The notes under the pieces were generated by a model. The model saw only the letters and a program-made list of their open reading frames with translations, did not search any database and was not told the DNA's origin. The position numbers and the translations under genes were made by a program. Positions 1-6,268 of a stretch of 7,784 nucleotides of DNA are shown piece by piece (the stretch's first letter is position 1; the number at the start of each line of letters is the position of its first letter). Source of the stretch: Methanobacteriota archaeon (GTDB lineage Archaea; Thermoplasmatota; Thermoplasmata; RBG-16-68-12); NCBI GenBank assembly GCA_005878515.1, contig VBLZ01000112.1, forward strand, positions 1 to 7,784, given 5' to 3'.

Positions 1-326
1 GGAAGACCGTTGATCCGGAGATGAATCTGGGGGGCCTCTTCTCCGGGCGGCACGAGCCGACGGATCGCCTCTTCACCCGCCATCAGGACGTTCAGCGGGT
101 GCCGCAGGAGGTAGATCGCCATGTCCGTGTCGAATCGATTCAGGTCGAGGAACGAGGCCTCGAGGCTCCGCGACTCCGGGTAGCGGTCGGCCACCGCGAT
201 GATTTTCGAGAGGTATCCCATCTCCTCGAAGAACTCCTCCCACTTCGCGATCAGCTCATCTTGCGGAAACTCGACGAGCACTTCTTTCCCCCGGCTCGGA
301 GGCGGCGCAGCATCGGGAATGGTCAT
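1..326 (-). CDS. mcm: MCM replicative helicase, N-terminal fragment (runs off left edge)
   Basis: The first 108 codons of a minichromosome maintenance protein, the hexameric 3'-5' helicase that unwinds DNA at archaeal replication forks. The visible part corresponds to N-terminal subdomain A. After a short Pro-rich leader (residues 5-13) come an amphipathic helical segment (WEEFFEEMGYLSKIIAVA), the family-typical RYPESRSLEASFLDLNRFD stretch (the archaeal 'YPE.RSL.VDF.DL..FD' pattern), a helix ending in HPLNVLMAGEEAIRRL, and the beta-strand IHLRINGLP that opens the OB-fold. The zinc finger and AAA+ domain lie outside the window. The ATG at 326 was chosen because AAGGAGG (339-345) precedes it, although the 12-base gap is longer than usual. 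An upstream ATG at 359 is out of frame. The zinc-ribbon gene lies 91 bases upstream on the same strand, so co-transcription is possible. Family assignment is by recognition of conserved text, not alignment. Confidence 0.86.
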   Translation of the reverse strand, partial: MTIPDAAPPPSRGKEVLVEFPQDELIAKWEEFFEEMGYLSKIIAVADRYPESRSLEASFLDLNRFDTDMAIYLLRHPLNVLMAGEEAIRRLVPPGEEAPQIHLRINGL

Positions 327-338
327 ATCTCTTTGAGT

Positions 339-345
339 CCTCCTT
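339..345 (-). promoter_or_regulatory. Ribosome binding site of mcm
   Basis: On the minus strand this reads AAGGAGG, a near-perfect complement to the 16S rRNA 3' end. It sits 12 bases before the ATG at 326, longer than the usual 5-9. It supports translation from a leadered transcript and therefore argues against a leaderless mcm mRNA. It abuts the 3' arm of an inverted repeat (344-352). Confidence 0.6.
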
Positions 346-397
346 CCAGTGGTCCATCTCTCAGGCGTGAGTCTAGGTCAGACCGTTTCCACTGGAA
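344..397 (-). promoter_or_regulatory. Inverted-repeat-rich leader upstream of mcm
   Basis: Perfect 9-base arms TTCCAGTGG (389-397 in the minus direction) and CCACTGGAA (344-352) are separated by 36 bases. The loop holds two smaller palindromes: GGTC-T-GACC (376-384) and CTCA-CGCC-TGAG (360-371). In a transcript arriving from the zinc-ribbon gene, the 9-bp stem would end directly against the mcm Shine-Dalgarno and share two bases with it. Alternatively the palindromes could be operator half-sites. No AT-rich TATA element is visible in this interval. The repeats are seen in the sequence; a regulatory role is inference. Confidence 0.35.
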
Positions 398-407
398 CGC
401 GCGCGTG

Positions 408-417
408 GTCCGCGGAC
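408..417. repeat. Perfect 10-base palindrome after the zinc-ribbon gene
   Basis: GTCCGCGGAC lies immediately after the TGA stop (418-420) of the small zinc-ribbon gene. As RNA it could form only a very tight hairpin, and no U-tract follows, so it is not called a terminator. It may be a chance GC palindrome. Confidence 0.3.
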
Positions 418-564
418 TCATTCGCATTGCGAGTACCCGCAATCGGCACATCGAATGCAGCCACCCGCGTGCTGGAGGGCCTCGCTGCATTCAGGACACT
501 GGAACCGGAGGCCGTCGCGGATTTCGACGGATGTGGCTTCACGGTCGACCGAAGAGACGCGCAC
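418..564 (-). CDS. Small six-cysteine zinc-ribbon protein, similar to the C-terminal Cys domain of class II ribonucleotide reductase
   Basis: A 48-residue protein. A short N-terminal part (residues 1-21, polar, probably one or two beta strands) is followed by CPEC at 23-26, GGCIRC at 34-39 and CGYSQC at 42-47. The spacing is C-x2-C-x9-C-x2-C-x2-C-x4-C, followed by a single Glu and the stop. The pattern 'GGC..C..CGYS.C' is characteristic of the Cys-rich tail of adenosylcobalamin-dependent ribonucleotide reductases (NrdJ), where it helps re-reduce the active site. A small generic zinc ribbon is the alternative. The GTG start at 564 is supported by GGGGAG (571-576) six bases upstream. The frame stays open further upstream without a better start. 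It lies directly before mcm on the same strand. The reading frame and Cys pattern are direct observations. The reductase link is family knowledge plus inference, because no catalytic subunit is present here. Confidence 0.68.
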   Translation of the reverse strand: MRVSSVDREATSVEIRDGLRFQCPECSEALQHAGGCIRCADCGYSQCE

Positions 565-570
565 GGCTTT

Positions 571-576
571 CTCCCC
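571..576 (-). promoter_or_regulatory. Ribosome binding site deciding the GTG start of the zinc-ribbon gene
   Basis: GGGGAG on the minus strand, 6 bases before the GTG at 564. It is the only reasonable SD near a start codon in this frame. A weak TATA-like TTTTAG at 601-606 would place transcription start near 577, just ahead of this site. That promoter is uncertain because its flank is C-rich and lacks a clear BRE. Confidence 0.45.
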
Positions 577-688
577 GTGGTCCGTAGACGCGATCCGCGC
601 TAAAAGGAGGAAGGGGAGGGGTAGCTGAAAGTGCGACCGTCTGGAGGGTGCGCGAAGGTTCTTGCGGGCGCGTAGCTATCGTCGCACG

Positions 689-1093
689 ATGGATCTGCCC
701 CCGAAACTCGCCGACCTCCAGCGCTTCCATGGCCACTTGGGTGTGTATGTTACCTTGGGGCTCCGAATGGGGGAAATCGGGAAGCGGCGGTTCGGACACT
801 ACAAGGGCCTCCACGCGCGCGTGGAGAGCCAGCCCGAACCGCCGATGCGCTGCGTGCTCGACGGGATCCAATTCTCCAGCGGTTGCACGATGGGGAAGGG
901 GAACATCGGCCTCGAGTCCGCGACGGACCCTGCGGTCACGTTCGAGAAAGAGGGACGACGCCTGCGGGTCGCACTGAGACCCGGATGGAGGGAGCGGATC
1001 GACCGCGAGATGTCGAAGGAGAAAGAGATCGAACAGTCGTTGTTCTATTACACGGTCCCGGAATCCGACGTGTTCGAAGTTCGCGAAGGCTAG
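689..1093 (+). CDS. FmdE-family protein (short, single domain)
   Basis: A 134-residue protein matching the core of the FmdE family, named after subunit E of formylmethanofuran dehydrogenase and widespread in organisms lacking that enzyme. The N-terminal FHGHLGVYVTLGLRMGEIG (13-31) matches the family hallmark HGHL...G...G. The second signature is CVLDGIQFSSGCTMGKGNI (55-73), matching '..D..Q...GCT.GKGN'. Candidate metal ligands are H14, H16, C55 and C66 (inference from conservation). The C-terminal zinc-ribbon extension of full-length FmdE is absent; the chain ends in a charged helix and a short strand. The ATG at 689 fits the usual short lead-in before HGHL. A TTG at 662 would add nine residues and is possible. 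No convincing SD or TATA precedes the ATG. It diverges from the zinc-ribbon gene (124 bases) and converges on the protease gene (12 bases). The precise function is unknown; no methanogenesis genes are nearby. Confidence 0.82.
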   Translation: MDLPPKLADLQRFHGHLGVYVTLGLRMGEIGKRRFGHYKGLHARVESQPEPPMRCVLDGIQFSSGCTMGKGNIGLESATDPAVTFEKEGRRLRVALRPGWRERIDREMSKEKEIEQSLFYYTVPESDVFEVREG

Positions 1094-1105
1094 GTCGGAA
1101 GGGCG

Positions 1106-4100
1106 TCACGCCCCTCCCGAAGGTGGTCGGCCTTCCCCGGGGAATCGGTAGCCGCAGAAGAAACACGACACGTCGATTGCGTTGACCGTCGTGTGGCATT
1201 GCGGGCACACCTTTGTCCCGGAGGCGGATGCCAAGGCGCTACCGACGGGTGGCGACGGGAGCGGAGGCGCAGGCGCCGTCCGTGGCGGTTGTTCCACCTT
1301 CCTCCGGCGAGCGAGCAAGAAGCCAACGAGGAGGAAGGCCACAGGGACTGCCACAATCAGCGCAGCAACAACGAACACGAGCGGGGACCGTGGCGGCGGT
1401 TGTGGCAGAGACGCACGAGTCAAGCTGAACGTACGTTCGGCCGATCCCCGCAAGTCGGCCGGATTGACGACGTCCACGTGCAAGACAGCCCGGTCCACGG
1501 CGACATCCGGCGCGGTCCACACCACGGAGGTCGCGCCCAAGGACGCGACGAGCAGCGCGGTCGTCACATCGTTGATCGTCACGTTGGCCCACACTGGCAG
1601 TTGAGCCGACTCGAGCAGTTCATCCGACATGGTCCACGTGAACGTGATCGTGGATGCCGCAGGGAACGGCTCGTGTTCCGCGGGAGATCCAATCGAAACG
1701 GTCGGAGGCTGGTTCGTCGCATTAATCACGACGAAGCATGTGGACATGAACGGACCCCAATTCCCAGGACCGTCTCGCGCGTGAACCCACGCGCACGCGT
1801 TGCCCTCCGACAAGGTCAGGCGCGATAGCCACGACACGTTCTCGACGGAACCATCGAAGAGGCCGTCCACGGCAACCATCGGAAGACCCGTCCCCGAGTC
1901 GACCGGGTTGGGCGGCGCGATCTGCAGGAACAGCTCCGCCGCCGCGACCGTGCTTCCGCCCCGGGTCCGGTCGTCCGCCGTCGCCCGGAATGTCGCGAGG
2001 TACCCGGTTCCCGGCGGTCTCGGACCCACCCGAACGCTTCCGGCCCACAGGATTGGGCCCTCCGGGTCGCCTCCCGGGCGAGCGATTGTGAACATCCCAT
2101 CGGAGACGTCGGAGCCACCGAGCGAAGGAATCCCGTCGTCTTGTGTGGCGATGCGAACGAGATAGCGCGCTCCGTTCGGGAGGGCGCTCACATCCCATGT
2201 GTACGATCGCACGGAGCCCAACAACGAGGTGATCGGATTCCAAGTCACCCCGCCATCCGCGCTGAAGGACAACGTGAAATTTGCGATGCCCACACCCGAC
2301 CCATTCGCGGTCGCCGTCCATGTGATCGGGATCGATGGGCCCGAGAAGAAACCCCCGTTCGGTGCGGTGACGTTCACATCGGGGTGGTCCCGGTCCAGTC
2401 CGGCAGTCGATGTGCTCACGAGCCAGCGGAGCGCAGCATCGAGGATCGCCGCCCGCGTCGGGCTCGTCGGATTCAGGTTCGTGCCCGTCGAGTCGATCCC
2501 TGTGATCTCGAAGGCGAAGTATGCGAGGCGCGATGGAGTCCCGCCCCACATGCCTTGGCCAGCCGTGCCGTTTGTCGACGAGGAGACCCAACGCAATCCG
2601 ATCGGCTGGTTTTGGGCACACGACGGACCTTGGGACGGACTCTGAACCAGGCCGTCCGTCCAATCCGTCGAGGCGGTCCCGCCCGCCACACTCGGAGCGA
2701 GCTGGTCGTCCGCCCCACCATCCCGGTGCGGCGTGTAGACGACGCCTCCCCCCGCGTACGCACCGCTGATCGGGTCCGAAGAAACGCCCCTCACTTGGCC
2801 AATCGTCAGCGGGTCGCACAAAAACGTCGCCTTGAGCACGGCCCGGACCCACGACTCGGTTTCCGCGCTCGCGAATGGAGATGACGGGCTCCCGAGCGCC
2901 CACGCGGCGTCGTGAGAGGACACGATCAGGCGCCCGCCGCCATCGAGGTAGCTCTGCACCAACGCTCTCGCGGACGCATTGAACGGCGGGTATTGCTCCA
3001 ATCCGACCTGCCAGATCACGACGCGACGGGCTTGCAGGACTCCGAGAGGAGGGAGCCCGAGCTCCGCGACACGCCACACGGACCATGTCCATCCGTTATC
3101 GTCGAGCGCGGCCGCGTACGACGCTTCCCGCTCGGGAGGGAACGAGCTTCCGCCCACGACGAGAAGGACATCGCCCATCGCCGACGTTTGGAATTGATAG
3201 TCGGCTCCGTCGTTCGTATCCGTGGTCACGTTCGCGAGTCGTCCGCGGGAGGTGACCTCGAGGTAGTAGAGGGTTTCAGGGCGGAGACGCATCAGTGTGA
3301 TCGTATGTGCCGTTCGTAGGTCGGAGCCGTTCGCGCCAAACGTCAGCGCGCCGACGCTCGTGCCGTATCTCACTTCCGTCGTCGCAGGCTCGTTCGTCGT
3401 CCACTGAACCGTCGCCGTGGTCGAGCCGATCGACGTCACGGTGACGTCGTGAATCGTCGGGCCGCTCGCGAGGATCTTCGCTTCCGCCGTCGCGGTGTGC
3501 GGAGGCGAGACGTCCTGATACGTCGCCGTGACTACATCTCTCTCGCGCACCTGGAGCACATTGTCCGGCGTCGCGGTGCCGAACGCGGTGGCAATCGAGC
3601 CGTGCCATGTCTCGTCCGGGCCGCCCCGGGTCAGGGTGACGTTCTCCCCGGCCGGCTCAGTTCTCGATGCGACATGCGCGACGACGGACGTTGCATCGGA
3701 GTCGTCGACTGAGATGTGAATCGTGTCCTCTTCCGAGTACACGATGCGGTCCAAGGTCAACCGGCCATAGGAGGCGTCGAGGTTGCCCGTCGCGACGAGG
3801 GCGAACGGTTGCTGGCCCACGGGTACGTTCGATCCGATCACCCGGACCGACCAGTTCCCCGCCATCGCGTTCTTCAGGATCACGGCCTCTTCGACGTTCG
3901 TCGTGTCGAACGTCCCGCCGGGCAGGGACTGCCCCTGCGCGAACGGCGCGAAATGGTTTCCCCGGTACACCGTCCCGTCCGGCGCGGTCACCTCGAGGTC
4001 CAAGTCGTTCACGAGTGCCTTCGTCGCTCCGATAGTCCCGGGGTAATCGCTCCAGGTCAAGACGAACTTCGCGGGGCCGGAACTCCCCACATGGAAGGTG

Positions 4101-6121
4101 TAGGTGGCCTCGTCTCCGGTCAGCAGCCCGGCCGTCCCATCGACGAGCTGCGTTCGGAACGTGTCCCCGGCCGCGGCGATTGGCAGCACCTTCGAGAGGA
4201 GGACCCGGCCGAATCCCTGCTCGTTGTTCGGCCATGTGTCCGTCGAAGAACGAGCGACGAGCCCGCTGCCCGTTACTTGCTGCCCGGAGGCGATGAGGAT
4301 GGCCCGGATGAGCGCCGCGCTCGGATTCATGGAGTTGCCGGGGACCGGTGCACCGGTGGGATACCAGCCGTCCACGAAGTACTGCCGGATGATTGCGGCG
4401 GCCGCGGCGGCGGCGGGGGTCGAGTAACTCGTTCCGCCCCAATGGGCATCCGGAAGCCCGGTCCCGCTCAGCGGGTTGCCGTCCGACATCGCGGAGTCGC
4501 CGTCGAAGATCGTGACGATCGTCGGTGCGATTCGGCCATCGACGGTCGGCCCCCGACTTGCTTGCGGCGCCAAGTCGTTCTGATCGAGTCCGCCGCCCGT
4601 GTCCGGGTTGTACGCCCCGCCGACCGCGACGACGTCCTTCGCGGTCGCGGGTGTCCCGACCGTTCCCGGGTTACTCCCGGCGTTCCCCGCGGCAAAAAGG
4701 ATGGTCATGTCGGGGTGGGCCCACACGAACGCATCGACCATGCGCGCCTGCACGTCGTACACATTCGTGTCCGCGCCCCAGCTGTCGCTGTGGATCCGCA
4801 CCGGCGCGAGCGGATCGTTGTAGACGAGCCCGGCCGGACCGAAGAGATCGTCGTAGTTCTCCGGAATGTAGATGAGTCCCTCCCCGGCTGAACAGATCGC
4901 GAGACCTTGGAAGCCGCCGACGTCTTGGAGGTAGATTTTCGCGCCCAACGCATTGCCGTCGTTCGGTGATGCGCCGATCCCGTTGTCGTTCCCCGCCAGC
5001 GTCGACGCGACGCCCGTCCCATGACCGTCCGGGCAGTCCTTGATCGAGAACGGGTCCCAGGGGCCGCCCCCTCCGGGCCATGTGAGTTGTCCGGTGAGGA
5101 CGCCCATGTTCACATACCGCACGACCTTCCGCCGAGCGGGGTCCGTCGTGTTGTAGATACCTCCCAAGGTGATTGTCGATGCGGACTGACGGAACGAGGC
5201 GCCGTCATAATCGAGACCCGTGTCGGCCATCCCGATGACTTGACCGCTGCCATTGAGGCCGAAGGTCCAGTAGCGGTCGTTCCCGGTGAGGTTCGTCTGG
5301 ATGACCCAGTCCGTCTCCGCGTTCAGGGGGTGGATCGGTTGGACGGGATCGATGAATTCGACGGCCGGTTGATCGGCGAGCGAGGAGACGAGTCCGGCCG
5401 GGATTCGCGCAGCCACCCATCGGAAATCCCCGGTCCCGAATGCGCCGAGTACGGCCGGTTCGCTTCGGCTCGCGGAGGCCGTTGGGACTCCTGCATGGCC
5501 GAGCCACGCTTCGACCGACTCCGGAGATTCTCCCGGGAGAACAACGATCCGAACGTTCACGATGCCGTCGGTCGCCGTCCCCGATCGGACCTTCCAAGTG
5601 GGCTCATACGGTCCGACCCAGTCCACGTACGGCAAAGACGCGGCGCCCTGGAGGTCCGAGGGGCGTCCGCGGACGACGAACCCGTCCTGCGGGACGTACC
5701 GAAGGAGCGCGAGCCCGCGAGACGCCAGCTCATCTTGCCACTCGGGCTTGATCGGTCCGACGAAGTGGACCACGCCGACCGCCATTCCTCGATAGTCTAC
5801 GGACCACGAGGCCGGAGATGGGACGGCCGCGACGTCGACCCGACCGGCCGCAAATTGAAGGGCCGATGATTGGCCGATCGGCTCCGCGTACCGGCCGTGG
5901 GATCGCAGGACCGCCAGGGTTCCGCTCGGACCATGCGCGACGGCGAACGCTCCGTAGGATGCAAGCAGCTGGGCACCCGCCGCCGTGAGTTCCGCCTCGG
6001 TCGCGTCCGTGCGGAACGTTGTCGGGCTGCCGGCCGGTACGGAGTGTGCAGACATCGGCTCGAGGCGTGTGTCCGAGGACGGCAGTTGGACGATCAGGAC
6101 CAGCGCGACCGCGAACGTCAC
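1106..6121 (-). CDS. Giant membrane-anchored subtilase (S8, KP-43-like) with cytosolic zinc ribbon
   Basis: A 1671-residue surface serine endopeptidase. Residues 1-13 are hydrophobic (secretion signal). Residues 105-176 and 187-264 look like two propeptide modules. The catalytic domain spans about 275-650: Asp300 in MADTGLD, His367 in DGHGTGVAS, oxyanion Asn480 in FAAGNAG, and nucleophile Ser565 in GGTSYSTP. All are intact. Residues 655-780 (VNDLDLEVTAPDG...NVPVGQQPF) form the C-terminal beta-barrel seen in KP-43 subtilases. Then come a beta-rich segment (785-885), an FN3 domain (887-980), a Rossmann/GATase-like domain (983-1238) without a catalytic Cys, Ig-like repeats (1246-1347 and 1470-1568) around a further beta-rich segment, a transmembrane helix (1580-1603) with stop-transfer RRRK, a Pro-rich linker, and a C4 zinc ribbon (C1639, C1642, C1653, C1656). 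The predicted topology is protease outside, zinc ribbon inside. KP-43 enzymes are about 640 residues, so roughly 1000 are added. The GTG at 6121 is the only standard start in the frame, but it gives a signal without basic residues. Likely role: degradation of external protein or surface processing. Confidence 0.93.
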   Translation of the reverse strand: MTFAVALVLIVQLPSSDTRLEPMSAHSVPAGSPTTFRTDATEAELTAAGAQLLASYGAFAVAHGPSGTLAVLRSHGRYAEPIGQSSALQFAAGRVDVAAVPSPASWSVDYRGMAVGVVHFVGPIKPEWQDELASRGLALLRYVPQDGFVVRGRPSDLQGAASLPYVDWVGPYEPTWKVRSGTATDGIVNVRIVVLPGESPESVEAWLGHAGVPTASASRSEPAVLGAFGTGDFRWVAARIPAGLVSSLADQPAVEFIDPVQPIHPLNAETDWVIQTNLTGNDRYWTFGLNGSGQVIGMADTGLDYDGASFRQSASTITLGGIYNTTDPARRKVVRYVNMGVLTGQLTWPGGGGPWDPFSIKDCPDGHGTGVASTLAGNDNGIGASPNDGNALGAKIYLQDVGGFQGLAICSAGEGLIYIPENYDDLFGPAGLVYNDPLAPVRIHSDSWGADTNVYDVQARMVDAFVWAHPDMTILFAAGNAGSNPGTVGTPATAKDVVAVGGAYNPDTGGGLDQNDLAPQASRGPTVDGRIAPTIVTIFDGDSAMSDGNPLSGTGLPDAHWGGTSYSTPAAAAAAAIIRQYFVDGWYPTGAPVPGNSMNPSAALIRAILIASGQQVTGSGLVARSSTDTWPNNEQGFGRVLLSKVLPIAAAGDTFRTQLVDGTAGLLTGDEATYTFHVGSSGPAKFVLTWSDYPGTIGATKALVNDLDLEVTAPDGTVYRGNHFAPFAQGQSLPGGTFDTTNVEEAVILKNAMAGNWSVRVIGSNVPVGQQPFALVATGNLDASYGRLTLDRIVYSEEDTIHISVDDSDATSVVAHVASRTEPAGENVTLTRGGPDETWHGSIATAFGTATPDNVLQVRERDVVTATYQDVSPPHTATAEAKILASGPTIHDVTVTSIGSTTATVQWTTNEPATTEVRYGTSVGALTFGANGSDLRTAHTITLMRLRPETLYYLEVTSRGRLANVTTDTNDGADYQFQTSAMGDVLLVVGGSSFPPEREASYAAALDDNGWTWSVWRVAELGLPPLGVLQARRVVIWQVGLEQYPPFNASARALVQSYLDGGGRLIVSSHDAAWALGSPSSPFASAETESWVRAVLKATFLCDPLTIGQVRGVSSDPISGAYAGGGVVYTPHRDGGADDQLAPSVAGGTASTDWTDGLVQSPSQGPSCAQNQPIGLRWVSSSTNGTAGQGMWGGTPSRLAYFAFEITGIDSTGTNLNPTSPTRAAILDAALRWLVSTSTAGLDRDHPDVNVTAPNGGFFSGPSIPITWTATANGSGVGIANFTLSFSADGGVTWNPITSLLGSVRSYTWDVSALPNGARYLVRIATQDDGIPSLGGSDVSDGMFTIARPGGDPEGPILWAGSVRVGPRPPGTGYLATFRATADDRTRGGSTVAAAELFLQIAPPNPVDSGTGLPMVAVDGLFDGSVENVSWLSRLTLSEGNACAWVHARDGPGNWGPFMSTCFVVINATNQPPTVSIGSPAEHEPFPAASTITFTWTMSDELLESAQLPVWANVTINDVTTALLVASLGATSVVWTAPDVAVDRAVLHVDVVNPADLRGSAERTFSLTRASLPQPPPRSPLVFVVAALIVAVPVAFLLVGFLLARRRKVEQPPRTAPAPPLPSPPVGSALASASGTKVCPQCHTTVNAIDVSCFFCGYRFPGEGRPPSGGA

Positions 6122-6268
6122 GAAAACTCGAAAGACAAGACTGGCCGTGTGGCCGTGCCTCCCGTGGAGGTGCAGGCGGCTGACCTGTACCTCAGAATCG
6201 CGGATGCGACGCGGCGCAGATTAGGCTTTTGGCCCAAATTCGGAATCGAGCCGGGTTCCGTTCCGCTG
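6122..6268 (-). other. Spacer between the KaiC-like gene and the protease; possible upstream extension of the protease
   Basis: 147 bases. The protease frame stays open upstream of the GTG at 6121 until TAA at 6221-6223, encoding a basic, His-rich stretch ending HGRHGHTASLVFRVF. It contains no ATG, GTG or TTG. A CTG at 6173-6175 with GAGGT (6189-6193) 13 bases ahead is the only alternative start I can propose. A weakly AT-rich CCTAAT around 6220-6225 could be a poor TATA element. No hairpin-plus-U-tract terminator for the KaiC-like gene is seen, so read-through into the protease gene is possible. Confidence 0.4.

Noticed and set aside
21..587. 188-codon plus-strand frame at the left edge
   Set aside because: It lies opposite the mcm start and the zinc-ribbon gene, both supported by conserved motifs and ribosome binding sites.
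539..871. 110-codon minus-strand frame overlapping the FmdE-like gene and the zinc-ribbon gene
   Set aside because: No family features, and it covers the divergent promoter region. The other two genes explain the interval better.
2141..2884. 247-codon plus-strand frame opposite the protease
   Set aside because: Antisense shadow, Arg/Gly/Pro-rich with no domain signal.
1722..3092. 456-codon minus-strand frame overlapping the protease in another frame
   Set aside because: Same strand, different frame, Arg/Gly-rich. The protease frame here carries FN3/Ig-like sequence, so this is a GC-driven frame shadow.
3716..4891. 391-codon open frame on the plus strand opposite the protease gene
   Set aside because: Its translation is Arg-rich and low in structure, typical of the antisense frame of a GC-rich gene. 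The opposite strand carries the recognisable subtilase motifs His367, Asn480 and Ser565.
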